This document shows, piece after piece, positions 18,600-28,498 of a stretch of 64,000 bases of DNA (within the stretch, counting starts at the first letter, position 1; each line of letters begins with the position of its first letter). The stretch covers positions 2,501 to 66,500 of the forward strand of contig NZ_JAAVJL010000002.1 of the NCBI RefSeq assembly GCF_012863495.1. Reading direction: 5' to 3'. The stretch comes from Pseudanabaena yagii GIHE-NHR1. GTDB taxonomy: Bacteria; Cyanobacteriota; Cyanobacteriia; Pseudanabaenales; Pseudanabaenaceae. Under the pieces are notes generated by a model that saw only the letters and a program-made list of their open reading frames with translations, made no database searches and was not told the DNA's origin. A program made the translations under genes and the position numbers.

Positions 18600-20164
18600 A
18601 GACCTTCAATATCGGGGGCTCCTATGATTTTGTAAACTAGGCTGACCTTTGATTGTGAATAGGCAGGAATCTGTAATCGCCAATTGCAAAAACCATTGGC
18701 ATCAGGCTGAAGGCGATCGCGAGTTTCTTCCTGCAATACCTCGATCTTTACCTTCTCTAGCTCTGACACAGGAACCCTCTCCGTTAGAGCAATTGTGCGA
18801 TCTTCCTCGCCAATATTTGAGAGGAAGACATGGATCGTATTCGTAATTGTATTCCATTGGGTCAGATGATTTTTCTCACGCTTTTGAGATTCGGTGCGCT
18901 GTACCCGCATATTCGCATCAGTTCCCCAGCCGAGCGCAAATTTTTCATTGGGGGCAATAAATCCAACTGTGGTACGACCGATATATTCCGTAGCCCTGAC
19001 CAGATCGACGGGACCCGCCAAAATCGGATAGATTGCTTGATTGGTTTGTTCGCTTTTGCGTACAACTTGCAAGGCAACTTCAGGCATGAGTATATGCTCA
19101 ATTGTGGCAGGAGATTGAAATTGGAATAGAGGAATGCGGTAGGGATTACCATCGGAGGGCACATTAGCTTTATGGAGCGATCGAATTGTACGAACTTCAC
19201 CACCATCATCTACCCCTGGTAAATCAATAGTTGGCGATCGCTGTTCTGTGCCTAAACCAGTAGTTTTGACATTCTGATCGCGCAGTTCGACGGCAATCCG
19301 TTTGGACTTTTCGCGAATATTCAGCAAGTCGTCCGATAGTAACGGTGGTTCTGTCCCAAGGGAAGCGCGAGCAGTCGAAAATACCAAATCCACATTGTGC
19401 CAGTCTTCGCCCGTATTTTGCCAAACACAGCCATCGGTACGGAAGGTGATCTGAGGACTGTCGCCGATCTGCAATTGCGCTTGGTGATAGGGTCGCCATA
19501 GGGCATTGGGAACTACATAATCAAAGGCAAGGCTATATTCCCCTGTTTGCAAAATTTCGAGATCTGCTTCTAGATGAGCGGTATAGATGCTGTCGGGTCT
19601 TGCTTCGGTGTTGATGCGTGTGACTAGTCGTGCGATCGCTTCTTGAAGTTGGGCTTGAGCATGGTAAGTATTCAAAATGTCGCTACGAATATCCCGCAAG
19701 CGTTGAAAGATCGGCTGCAATTGCGATCGCCATGCCATCGGATCGACCTGTCCCCAAGCAGCATCAACGGGCAATTCCTGCAAAGCCTTCACTAAAATTG
19801 TGCCAATTTGCTCAAATTGCGCTTCGAGTTGGTGACGATCTTCGCTGAGGACATGGTAATGCTCGTATTGCGATCGCCATTCAGTTTTTAACTGCTCCAC
19901 TAATCCTGTGCGATCGGCTTCCTTAATTAACATTCTGCGATGGACGCGCACATCATTGACCCTTGCCCCTGCTGATGTACCGATAAATTCGGCACGGAGA
20001 GATTTATCGGACAATACAGGTGCAACTTGCGCTACCTGTACCCGCCATAGTCCTGCGGTTAATATCTCTTTGCCAAGGCGTTGGACTTGGGCGCGATCTT
20101 CGAGCAAAGTGACCGTACTAACAGGAGCCTCTAGAGTCAAGGTTTGAATTTCTGCTGCTAACAT
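18596..20164 (-). CDS. DUF4139 (mucoidy inhibitor MuiA-like) protein
   Basis: 522 residues. The N-terminal domain begins APVSTVTLLEDRAQVQRLG, typical of DUF4140, followed by a coiled-coil stretch (about 70-180) and a C-terminal beta-rich DUF4139 domain (WRPYHQAQLQI, VWQNTGEDWHNVDLVFSTA). No signal peptide is evident, so it is probably cytoplasmic. It is the second of two tandem paralogues, separated by three bases. The biochemical role of the family is not known. Confidence 0.85.
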   Translation of the reverse strand: MLAAEIQTLTLEAPVSTVTLLEDRAQVQRLGKEILTAGLWRVQVAQVAPVLSDKSLRAEFIGTSAGARVNDVRVHRRMLIKEADRTGLVEQLKTEWRSQYEHYHVLSEDRHQLEAQFEQIGTILVKALQELPVDAAWGQVDPMAWRSQLQPIFQRLRDIRSDILNTYHAQAQLQEAIARLVTRINTEARPDSIYTAHLEADLEILQTGEYSLAFDYVVPNALWRPYHQAQLQIGDSPQITFRTDGCVWQNTGEDWHNVDLVFSTARASLGTEPPLLSDDLLNIREKSKRIAVELRDQNVKTTGLGTEQRSPTIDLPGVDDGGEVRTIRSLHKANVPSDGNPYRIPLFQFQSPATIEHILMPEVALQVVRKSEQTNQAIYPILAGPVDLVRATEYIGRTTVGFIAPNEKFALGWGTDANMRVQRTESQKREKNHLTQWNTITNTIHVFLSNIGEEDRTIALTERVPVSELEKVKIEVLQEETRDRLQPDANGFCNWRLQIPAYSQSKVSLVYKIIGAPDIEGL

Positions 20165-20167
20165 CTG

Positions 20168-22516
20168 CTATTCCTCTCTCCGATTACCGTTAACTAATTC
20201 ATTGTCCACAAAGATCTTGATCGTGTAATCGACATTTAATTCCGTTTCACTACCTGCGGCAACATTGATCTGCCAGCGATAACCACCTTTAATCGGCGCA
20301 TTGCGTTCCTGCTGCTCATACTTTTCCCATGCGGGAGTGACTTGGGTAACGGTCACATCAACCTTGGCATCAGGTTGTGGTTGCGGAATGCGTTCGCGGA
20401 CTTCGATTTTTGCTTCTCTTCCTAAGCGATTGGCGATCGCAATTTGGATGTGGTGACGGAGTTCATTAAAGGAAACTAAACTCATGCCCGATCGCATTTC
20501 CTTAAAGGAAGTATTTCGCGCCACCTTAATTGCCTGTTCAACACCCAGAGCTAATTCCATTTGACCCTTGGGGGGGACTGTGGCAATTTTGGTCGAGAGA
20601 ATATATTCTCCATCAACATAGATATCGGCAGCACCAGCTAGCAAGGGCGCTCGTAGAGGATTTCGCAATTGAGCAATACGGAATACATTAGTATCTTCAC
20701 GAGGTACGACGATGTAACGCAGGTCAATCTCCGCACTTTCTTGGAGCAAGGCAACTGAATGGAACTGTCCATCGGTGGGAATATCCACTCTGCCATTACC
20801 TAGATAGGCAAAGTCAAACGCCCCTGCTGTCTGTCTCACATTAATCCCGCCATCAGGTAATCTAGTTTCGCGGCAAGTGGCACGATCAAGGGCAATTTGG
20901 AGGATTCTCTCAATTTCAAAATTAACTGTAACTTTCCTACGCTGAAGGGACTCCAAATAGAGCGTTTTCGTATCAGGAAGATTGAGCTTGCCCCTTAGTT
21001 CTAGGTTACTTGGTTCCGCTAAACGCATCAGTCCATAATTCTTAATCTCTTCGCGTGGATCAAAAATTGCTGCCGAAATTAAGGTGTCCTCCCTATAGTC
21101 ACTGATGGGGACTTGACTCTGGGCACTGAGTTCTTGCATACCCATCATTCTCGAGCGTTCTACCGATTGTGGAGCCGCAGCTCTCACTGCCTTCCTCGAT
21201 ATTGGCATAGAAGCTGGTACAGAAATTGGCACAGTAGCAAAAGTCTCGATACTGGAATCATCGTCAAAATCACTCATGTATGGTACGGAACCATCTGATA
21301 GTTCTGCATCAAAAAATTCTTGATTGGAACTATAACGTATTTGTTCTAATTCGTATTCTTCATATTCAGCCTGCCATTCTAAATCTCCTAAACGTTCTAC
21401 TTTCTCAGAGAGATTCGATTTCTGAATATTTTTTAAGGGGGCTACTTGGGGAATCTTAAAATTGGGTAGGTGGAAATTAGCCCCTATGGCATTACGCGCA
21501 TTTTGTTTTTGATAATCATAGTCGGCAAAGAGCAGCTCAGTTCCTTGTGGAGGATTGCGCCAAGCTTTTTGCGGACTATAAGTTTGCGATCGCCCCAACC
21601 TTAACGAAGGTAATTCAGGCAATTCACACCATCCTGTTGGTGTCGCTGTGGACAGTTCGAGTCTGACTCCTGCCCAATCCTCACCTGTACGCTGACAAAT
21701 CAAAGCACGTACCGCAATCGCAGCTCGATTGGTCGCACTATCGAGGCGGCAAACATAGCTGGGTGTCCATCTTGCCCCATTCACAAAATATTCCACCACG
21801 AGTTGCAGGTTAGCGAGGGATGTGGTGGGCTGGCGATCGCTAAGATGAAGATGCGCGATGATCGTCTTGCGGAGTTCATGCTCCTTGGCAACATGGGCAT
21901 TCGAGGCGATCGCTTGTTTTTGTTGTAAGTCCGCCAGATTTTCCTGCGCTTGACGGAGCTTTTGTGCTAATTCTCGGATTTCTTGGAGCCGTAACTTTTG
22001 CTGCTCATCCTTAAAGTTGGCTAAGGCGAGCCTTGCACCTGTGGGGGAAGTTGGTGGTGCTTTGCCCTCCTCTCCCATTGGACGATCAGGAACATTTAAT
22101 TTCTGCAAAATCCGCGTTTCTAGTTCCAGCGTATTTCGCAAGTCCTGTAAGCGATCGACTTCCACTTGAGCCGCTTGGATTTCTGCTTCTAGGGATGACT
22201 GGGTGACTGGCGGCGGCGGTGGCACACTCAAGCCTACCCGCACATCTGTAACGATGATGCTTTGGTCAACTAGGCGATCGCTTGATTCGCTAGTCTCTAC
22301 GCGCACCCGCACCGAGTCATCATCGAGAGCAAGTGGTAAGCCAACGATCTCGACTGCAATTTTATGGCGATCGGGATTGCGATCGGGAGCATTATTTACA
22401 CTTTGCTCGGAAATTTGCTCGTTAATCTGGGCCAGTTTTGCTAAGCGCGTGACTGTTGAGCCTACTGCATAGACCTTGACCTTATCAATCTTGGAATTAA
22501 TTTGGACAATTGACAT
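20168..22516 (-). CDS. DUF4139 (mucoidy inhibitor MuiA-like) protein, long form
   Basis: 782 residues from the ATG at 22516. An in-frame start at 22624 would add 36 residues that do not resemble the family opening, whereas MSIVQINSKIDKVKVYAVGSTV matches the start of DUF4140. A coiled-coil part follows (about 140-240) and the DUF4139 core has WTPSYVCRLDS and CQRTGEDWAGVRLELSTATP. Compared with its neighbour there is an insertion of about 200 residues (roughly 360-560) rich in acidic and low-complexity sequence. Upstream paralogue of the gene at 18596; both likely form one operon. Confidence 0.85.
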   Translation of the reverse strand: MSIVQINSKIDKVKVYAVGSTVTRLAKLAQINEQISEQSVNNAPDRNPDRHKIAVEIVGLPLALDDDSVRVRVETSESSDRLVDQSIIVTDVRVGLSVPPPPPVTQSSLEAEIQAAQVEVDRLQDLRNTLELETRILQKLNVPDRPMGEEGKAPPTSPTGARLALANFKDEQQKLRLQEIRELAQKLRQAQENLADLQQKQAIASNAHVAKEHELRKTIIAHLHLSDRQPTTSLANLQLVVEYFVNGARWTPSYVCRLDSATNRAAIAVRALICQRTGEDWAGVRLELSTATPTGWCELPELPSLRLGRSQTYSPQKAWRNPPQGTELLFADYDYQKQNARNAIGANFHLPNFKIPQVAPLKNIQKSNLSEKVERLGDLEWQAEYEEYELEQIRYSSNQEFFDAELSDGSVPYMSDFDDDSSIETFATVPISVPASMPISRKAVRAAAPQSVERSRMMGMQELSAQSQVPISDYREDTLISAAIFDPREEIKNYGLMRLAEPSNLELRGKLNLPDTKTLYLESLQRRKVTVNFEIERILQIALDRATCRETRLPDGGINVRQTAGAFDFAYLGNGRVDIPTDGQFHSVALLQESAEIDLRYIVVPREDTNVFRIAQLRNPLRAPLLAGAADIYVDGEYILSTKIATVPPKGQMELALGVEQAIKVARNTSFKEMRSGMSLVSFNELRHHIQIAIANRLGREAKIEVRERIPQPQPDAKVDVTVTQVTPAWEKYEQQERNAPIKGGYRWQINVAAGSETELNVDYTIKIFVDNELVNGNRREE

Positions 22517-22658
22517 AATTTTTTTAGGCAGTTTTATGAATTGTACAAATCTTTTCCGTCTTAACTGGCAGTTGTTAACGATATTTTGCAATGTCGTAAT
22601 CGATGGCGCACACGCCTTGTGCACACAAGTTTCCCTATCTTCGTTTCGATTGTTCTAA

Positions 22659-22737
22659 GCCCCCTAAATCCCCCAATTCTGGGGGACTTTGAAAGAATTT
22701 TACTTTCTTGTTCCCCCAGAATTGGGGGCTAGGGGGC
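22659..22737. repeat. long inverted repeat, intergenic
   Basis: Two arms of about 26 bases built from C/G runs (GCCCCCTA...CCCCCAATTCTGGGGG and its near complement) form a long imperfect hairpin. It occupies most of the 304-base gap 22517-22820 between divergent genes; I see no gene there. Similar G/C-run hairpins are dispersed in many cyanobacterial genomes. Confidence 0.7.
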
Positions 22738-22820
22738 GATTAATTATTGACTTGACTAGGTTTTATGACTTGCTTAACCCAAACTCACGTTAGATCGAAG
22801 TGAAAAGGTAAAATCAAGGC

Positions 22821-25490
22821 ATGGATATTATTCTTTGTCATGCAACAGCAGATTTTGACACCCTTGGCGCAGCCGTGGGGGCGGCATGTCTATATCAGGG
22901 AGCGCGGATCGTCCTCACGGGTGGTATGCAAATGCCCGTGCGCGAATTTCTCTCACTGCATCGGGATGAATACCCATTAATTGAAATGCGATCGGTACAT
23001 CCAGAAGTAATTCGGCGATTGATTTTGGTGGATACTCAATTTCCGAGTTACTTAGGCAATGCTGCGAAATGGTTAGAGCTGCCCAATGTCGAAATCCATG
23101 TCTATGATCATCATCCTACGAATATCAAACCAACCTTTCAACCGACTTTGTGGTGCGTAGAAGCGGTTGGTTCCACCTGTACTTTAATTATTGAACGTCT
23201 ACAAGCCCAAGCGATCGCTCTTACACCCTTTGAAGTTACAGCCCTAGCTTTAGGACTGCATGTAGATACTGGTTCTCTGACCTTTGAGCATACAACCGCT
23301 AGAGATGCGATCGCTTTAGCATGGTTGATGCAACAGGGCGTGAATTTGAGAGTTCTCTCCACCTATATCGACTATGCAATGTCACCACCGATGCAGGAAG
23401 TTCTATCACGCGCATTAGCAGAACTTCCTGCCCATACGGAAACCATTGAAGGCTATCGCATTGCCTTTTGGTCATTGCATTACGAGCAATTTCTTATGGG
23501 TCTCTCCAATGTGGTTGAGCATCTCATGGAATTGATCGAAGTTGATGTTTTGATGGTGGTGGCTTGGCAAGTTGATCGGATTAGCTTGATTGGGCGATCG
23601 CGTCATGAATTTGCTCAATTACATACACTCATGCAGCGCTATGGCGGTGGTGGTCACGCTTGGGCAGCTTCGGCATCCTTAAAGGTCGTTGATGAGAACT
23701 TTGATCTTGTAGGATTAATCGCTGACATCAAACAGATATTGCGCGATCGCCTGCCCAAGATCGTCACCGCCGCAGCACTGATGTCATCGCCCGTGCGGAC
23801 AATTCGTCCTGAGGCAACGATTGACGATGCTCAGCGTGTGTTGCTGCGCTACGGACATTCAGGACTATCGGTGGTGAATGAACAGGATCAATTGGTGGGG
23901 GTAATTTCTCGCCGCGATCTCGATATAGCGCTCCATCATGGGTTTGGTCATGCCCCCGTCAAAGGCTATATGGCAACTACAGTCAGAGCGATCGCCCCTG
24001 ACACAGCTCTATCGGAAATTCAAGACTTGATGCTGAAGTGGGATATTGGACGCTTGCCCGTGGTCGATCACGACAATCTGGTAGGCATTGTCACCCGCAC
24101 CGATGTGTTGCGCTATCTCCATCGCCTCACCCCTGAGCCGCAACAAATTGCCCAAGTCCGCGATCGCTTGCAGGTGCAACTCCAAAAATTACTCACACCC
24201 CGTTACTGGGATATTTTGCAGCAAGCTGCTAAGGTCGCCGATGCCTTGAATTTGCAGCTATATCTTGTGGGCGGTACGGTACGGGACTTTCTTTTGAATC
24301 TCGCCACCGATGATCTCGATTTGGTCGTTGATGGCAATCATCCCCTCGTCACCGATGGCACGGAGCCTGAAGGCTGGGGTGTGAAATTAGCGCGATCGCT
24401 ACAGGCGATCTATCCTGATACGAAACTGGAAATTCACGGTAAATTCCAAACGGCAGCTCTGACTTGGGCGGATGGTCTGTGGATTGATATTGCTACGGCT
24501 CGTACTGAGTTCTATCCCTATCCTGCCGCCTTGCCTGAAGTCGCCGCTAGTTCCATTCAACAGGATCTCTATCGCCGTGATTTTACAATTAATGCCCTTG
24601 CCTTACAGCTCAATGGCGCTCAAGCAGGACAGATCCTCGATTTCTTTGGTGGTTTAGAAGATTTAGAACATCGCACCATTCGCGTTTTACATCCCAATAG
24701 TTTTATCGAAGATCCGACAAGGATTATTCGCGCCGTCAGATTTGCCGTGCGGTTAGACTTTCAAATCGATCCAAGGACAAGGGAATATGCTCAAGCAGCA
24801 AGCCATTTAGTCCAAGGCTATAGTAGCAAGGGGATTTGGTCATATCAAAACACGCGCCTCAAACAGGAATTCCATTATGTGCTCACCGCTAATTACTGGG
24901 TGCAAGCCCTCTATCAACTGAATGAATTGGGAGCATTGCATTATTTGCATCCTAGCCTGACGATTACCCCCAAGCTGATCCAGCAATTACAAAGGGTTGG
25001 CGCATGGCTGTACCACTTCGCAAGGTTCTATCCTGAAATCGATCGCCATCATCTTTGGCAAGTGCGCCTTGAACTGATGCTGACTCCCTTTCCCGATGCC
25101 GTAGAGATTGCCGAGCGCCTACATTTCAATCAAGTGGGCTTGCGTCGTCTCGCCAATTTCTCGACTTTAAGCGATCGCCTGTTGCTAGCAATCACCCCTG
25201 AGCTGGCGGCGAGTGAGGTGGTGCGTCTATTAGAGCATCAGAGTATTGTGGAAATAATTATGGTAGCGGCGATCGCTCCTTCACCGATCCGCAAAGTACT
25301 ATATCGCTATTTCCGTGACTGGAATTTAATGAAGATGCCCCTCGGTGGTGCGGAACTCAAGCTCATGGGCTACAAACCTAGTAAGCAGTATCAAGTCATG
25401 CTTGGAGCTTTACGCGATCGGGTGTTAGATGGAGAAATTGGGACACTTGCCGAAGCCGAAGCATTCATCAAGCAACAGTTTCCTCTATAA
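22821..25490 (+). CDS. DHH/CBS/CCA-type tRNA nucleotidyltransferase fusion
   Basis: 889 residues in three parts. Residues 1-300 are a DHH/DHHA1 phosphoesterase module (ATADFDTLGAA, VDTQ, DHHPT, and RYGGGGHAWAAS). Two CBS domains follow (about 315-440; SPVRTIRPEATIDDAQ and MATTVRAIAPDTALSE). Residues 470-889 are a class II CCA-adding/poly(A) polymerase-type nucleotidyltransferase with GGTVRDFLL and the DDLDLVVDG carboxylates, then the RNA-binding helical region (FIEDPTRIIRAVRFA). This fusion is known in cyanobacteria; the enzyme adds A or CCA to tRNA 3' ends. Which residues it adds cannot be told from sequence alone. Confidence 0.92.
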   Translation: MDIILCHATADFDTLGAAVGAACLYQGARIVLTGGMQMPVREFLSLHRDEYPLIEMRSVHPEVIRRLILVDTQFPSYLGNAAKWLELPNVEIHVYDHHPTNIKPTFQPTLWCVEAVGSTCTLIIERLQAQAIALTPFEVTALALGLHVDTGSLTFEHTTARDAIALAWLMQQGVNLRVLSTYIDYAMSPPMQEVLSRALAELPAHTETIEGYRIAFWSLHYEQFLMGLSNVVEHLMELIEVDVLMVVAWQVDRISLIGRSRHEFAQLHTLMQRYGGGGHAWAASASLKVVDENFDLVGLIADIKQILRDRLPKIVTAAALMSSPVRTIRPEATIDDAQRVLLRYGHSGLSVVNEQDQLVGVISRRDLDIALHHGFGHAPVKGYMATTVRAIAPDTALSEIQDLMLKWDIGRLPVVDHDNLVGIVTRTDVLRYLHRLTPEPQQIAQVRDRLQVQLQKLLTPRYWDILQQAAKVADALNLQLYLVGGTVRDFLLNLATDDLDLVVDGNHPLVTDGTEPEGWGVKLARSLQAIYPDTKLEIHGKFQTAALTWADGLWIDIATARTEFYPYPAALPEVAASSIQQDLYRRDFTINALALQLNGAQAGQILDFFGGLEDLEHRTIRVLHPNSFIEDPTRIIRAVRFAVRLDFQIDPRTREYAQAASHLVQGYSSKGIWSYQNTRLKQEFHYVLTANYWVQALYQLNELGALHYLHPSLTITPKLIQQLQRVGAWLYHFARFYPEIDRHHLWQVRLELMLTPFPDAVEIAERLHFNQVGLRRLANFSTLSDRLLLAITPELAASEVVRLLEHQSIVEIIMVAAIAPSPIRKVLYRYFRDWNLMKMPLGGAELKLMGYKPSKQYQVMLGALRDRVLDGEIGTLAEAEAFIKQQFPL

Positions 25491-25540
25491 AGCCGTGAGA
25501 GTGACGATGCGAATCCCCATTACTCTTACGGTTATTTTGA

Positions 25541-25861
25541 TTAACTTGCCTCAACGGGAATTTCACTTGCTAAGGCTTGAATATCCTTTGCCTTTTTTTG
25601 AAAGACCTGCACAATAGGATCTTCTAGGATGAAACCAGTGTTGGTTGATTCGCCCATTTTGCCAGATATTTCCGCAGTCCAATGACCGTATTTAGCCGTA
25701 CCCTCTTCTAACCTTTTGAATACCTTAGGTCGCACAGAAATATTAACTATACGTTCATCACACTTGATCCTAAAAGACTTCCAACCATTTTGATGGGTAA
25801 TAACATTGGTCGGTACTTGATCAATTTTGATGATTAATTCTAGGTTTCCTGAAGTAAGCAT
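25541..25861 (-). CDS. small cyanobacterial conserved protein (FinO-like by annotation habit)
   Basis: 106 residues from the ATG at 25861, chosen because MLTSGNLELIIKIDQVP matches how I recall this family beginning; an ATG 11 codons upstream would add an unrelated leader. The middle holds VNISVRPKVFKRLEEG, then GKMGESTNTGFILEDPIVQVFQ. Homologues in cyanobacteria are often labelled fertility-inhibition FinO-like, but I see no convincing ProQ/FinO RNA-binding domain. Function not known. It precedes tex on the same strand in the opposite genomic order, so co-transcription with tex as the downstream gene is possible. Confidence 0.65.
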   Translation of the reverse strand: MLTSGNLELIIKIDQVPTNVITHQNGWKSFRIKCDERIVNISVRPKVFKRLEEGTAKYGHWTAEISGKMGESTNTGFILEDPIVQVFQKKAKDIQALASEIPVEAS

Positions 25862-25925
25862 ATTGAAATAAGTATGAAATAGGCAGAATATCAAAGTATT
25901 AAAATATCAGAGTAAAATATCAAAT

Positions 25926-28070
25926 CTATCGCTTCATCGATAAGCCAATTCGTTTTAAAGATTCATTTACCTCCAAAACACGCACTTTCACCACCTGACC
26001 AACTTTAACAATCTGCTTTGGATCGCTAACGAAGCGATCAGCTAATTGCGAAATATGGATTAATCCATCCTGATGCACGCCAATATCAACGAATGCGCCA
26101 AAGTTTGCCACATTAGTAATAATACCTTCTATCTCCATACCAATTTTTAAATCAGAGATTTTTTGGATTGCATCACTAAAGGTGGCATATTTAAACTCAG
26201 CACGGGGGTCGCGTCCTGGTTTTTCGAGTTCGCGGAGAATATCCCGCAGGGTTGGCTCACCGATCGCATCGGTGACATATGCCTTGAGATTGACCTTTTT
26301 TAGCTTGTTGGCGGCTTGAGCAATTTCCGATAGGGGGACATTGAGATCACGGGCGATCGCCTGTACGACTGGATAGCTTTCGGGATGCACCGCCGTATTG
26401 TCGAGAGGGTTGTCGCCATTGCGAATCCTTAAAAATCCTGCTGCTTGTTCAAAAGCTTTTGCGCCTAGTTTGGGGACTTTCAGCAGATGGCGGCGATCGC
26501 GAAAAGCACCATTTTGATTGCGGTAGGTGATGATATTGTTGGCAACTGTGGGACTTAGCCCTGAGACAAAGGTCAGCAGTTCTTTAGAAGCTGTATTGAG
26601 GTCTACGCCGACAAAGTTCACACAACTCTCGACGGTTTCTTCGAGTTTCTTTTTCAGCAATTTTTGATCGACATCATGCTGATACTGACCTACGCCAATA
26701 GACTTCGGATCGATTTTGACGAGTTCGGCAAGGGGATCTTGCAAGCGTCTACCAATGCTGATCGCGCCGCGCACCGTGATATCTAATTCTGGAAATTCAG
26801 CGATCGCCACAGGACTAGCGGAATAAATCGATGCGCCTGATTCATTCACCATCACTTTGATTGGTGCTTTCTCTAACCCTTGGATTACTTCCATTACAAA
26901 GCTATCGGTTTCACGTCCTGCCGTACCATTACCAATGGCAATTAGTTGAATGTGATATTTCTCAATGAGATTTCTCAAGGTACGAGCGGCTTGTTCTCTT
27001 TGAGCGGCGGCTTGATGGGGAAAGATGGTTTGATATTCGAGAAATTTCCCTGTCTCACTAATGACGACGGTTTTGCAACCTGTGCGGAAGCCGGGGTCGA
27101 TCGCGAGGGTGGGTTTCATGCCTGCGGGAGCCGCTAGTAATAAATCCCGTAGGTTGGCTTCAAAGGTTTTAATCGATTCTTCGTCTGCCCAAGCCTTTTT
27201 GTCGGTGATTACTGAGGCGATCGCCGAGGCTTTCATGAGGCGATTAAAGGCATCCTTGAGCATATCTTGATAAAAATCTCTGATCGCGGGAGTTTTTGCC
27301 CGAATTTGCTGTGACTCTAGATAATGCAATAGATGTTCTTCATCAAAATCTAGATTAAGGGTGAGGATCTCTTCGGTTTCACCACGGAGTAGGGCAAGGA
27401 GGTTATGGGGGGCGATCGCTTTGACTTTGGCTTGATAGTCGCGATACATCTCAAATTTGGTGGTTCCCACGGGATATGTGGATTTAATCTGTGAGACAAA
27501 TAGTCCTGATTGGGTTAAGTAATCGCGGATGTAGGCTCGATATTCAGCGTTTTCGGCAACTTCTTCCGCCAGAATGTCTGATGCACCCTTGAGAGCTTCG
27601 GCAGTGGTTTTTACTTGTTCGGATAGGTATTTGGTGGCTTCTTGAATTAATGAGGCGTTGTTGATATTGGGACGATTGTAGGATTTGATTGCTTCGGCAA
27701 GAGGTTCTAGTCCCTTTTCCCTAGCGATCGCAGCTCTGGTACGTCGTTTAGGTCGATAGGGTAAATATAGGTCTTCGAGTTCTGTCTTTTGGGTGCAGGC
27801 TTCAATTTTGGTTTTGAGGGCATCGGTTAGTTTGCCTTGATCGGCGATCGCTTGAATGATAATTGCTTGGCGATCGCGTAGTTCGGTGAGGTAGCTGTAA
27901 CGATCTTGCAAATCCCTGAGTTGAATTTCGTTCATTTCCCCTGTGCGTTCTTTGCGATAACGAGCCACGAAGGGAATAGTTGCTCCTTCGGCAAAAAGCT
28001 CTAGGGCGTTTTTGACCTGTTCGGGGCGTAGTGATAATTCTTGGGCAATCAGTTGTTCAAGGTTCTGCAT
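25926..28070 (-). CDS. tex: Tex transcription accessory protein
   Basis: 714 residues, normal size for Tex. N-terminal helical region (ATIPFVARYRKERTGEMNEIQLRDL), the YqgF/RNase H-like domain (LAIDPGFRTGCKTVVI), the helix-hairpin-helix part (VGVDLNTASKELLTFVSGLSPTVANNI) and a C-terminal S1 RNA-binding domain (about 638-712; GIITNVANFGAFVDIGVHQDGLIHISQLADRF). Nucleic-acid-binding factor affecting transcription; well conserved across bacteria. Confidence 0.96.
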   Translation of the reverse strand: MQNLEQLIAQELSLRPEQVKNALELFAEGATIPFVARYRKERTGEMNEIQLRDLQDRYSYLTELRDRQAIIIQAIADQGKLTDALKTKIEACTQKTELEDLYLPYRPKRRTRAAIAREKGLEPLAEAIKSYNRPNINNASLIQEATKYLSEQVKTTAEALKGASDILAEEVAENAEYRAYIRDYLTQSGLFVSQIKSTYPVGTTKFEMYRDYQAKVKAIAPHNLLALLRGETEEILTLNLDFDEEHLLHYLESQQIRAKTPAIRDFYQDMLKDAFNRLMKASAIASVITDKKAWADEESIKTFEANLRDLLLAAPAGMKPTLAIDPGFRTGCKTVVISETGKFLEYQTIFPHQAAAQREQAARTLRNLIEKYHIQLIAIGNGTAGRETDSFVMEVIQGLEKAPIKVMVNESGASIYSASPVAIAEFPELDITVRGAISIGRRLQDPLAELVKIDPKSIGVGQYQHDVDQKLLKKKLEETVESCVNFVGVDLNTASKELLTFVSGLSPTVANNIITYRNQNGAFRDRRHLLKVPKLGAKAFEQAAGFLRIRNGDNPLDNTAVHPESYPVVQAIARDLNVPLSEIAQAANKLKKVNLKAYVTDAIGEPTLRDILRELEKPGRDPRAEFKYATFSDAIQKISDLKIGMEIEGIITNVANFGAFVDIGVHQDGLIHISQLADRFVSDPKQIVKVGQVVKVRVLEVNESLKRIGLSMKR

Positions 28071-28146
28071 TAGTTGTATTAGCGTTTGAACGTTTCTGTA
28101 GGTAAGTTGTTGGGATTAAATGTAGGATAGATTAGCGATCGCGTAA

Positions 28147-28282
28147 GGGACTTGCTATTAATTAAAGTACCTGTGGCTTCGACGCTTCGACAGGCTCAGT
28201 GCATCGCTCCGCTCAGCCAACGTTAGCTGAGCGAAGTCGAAGCTAGATAACTTTGTTGGGACATTTTTTATCCGCAAGCCCC
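28147..28282. repeat. palindromic mobile repeat, copy 3 (longer subtype)
   Basis: Begins with GGGACTTG and ends with CAAGCCCC, flanked on both sides by TAA. It shares with copies 1 and 2 the outer ends, the AATTAAAGTACC motif and the central palindrome, but has an extra segment of about 23 bases in one arm. Its right half closely matches copy 4 at 63664 in reverse orientation. Confidence 0.75.
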
Positions 28283-28305
28283 TAACCCGCCATTGTTGAC
28301 TAATA

Positions 28306-28470
28306 ACTGATGTTACGTGGAAGGAATCCTGCGATGGCTGAATTCTCGGGCTGGCACGGAGGCACAGCCCCTACAGTACATAAATTATTCAGGTAGGGGC
28401 AATCCCCCCGTGGTTGCCCTGCTAGGCTAGCAGCAAGAAATTCATCATCTGAGTTCCACGTAACATCAGT
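28306..28470. repeat. 165-bp element with 17-bp terminal inverted repeats
   Basis: Ends are exact inverted repeats (ACTGATGTTACGTGGAA at 28306-28322 and its complement at 28454-28470). AATA is present directly outside both ends and may be a target duplication. The interior holds G/C-run hairpin sequence (around GTAGGGGC) and no coding capacity: a non-autonomous, MITE-like element. Together with copy 3 it fills the gap 28071-28498. Confidence 0.75.
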
Positions 28471-28498
28471 AATAATTTAATCAAGCCTTCCTACTTAT

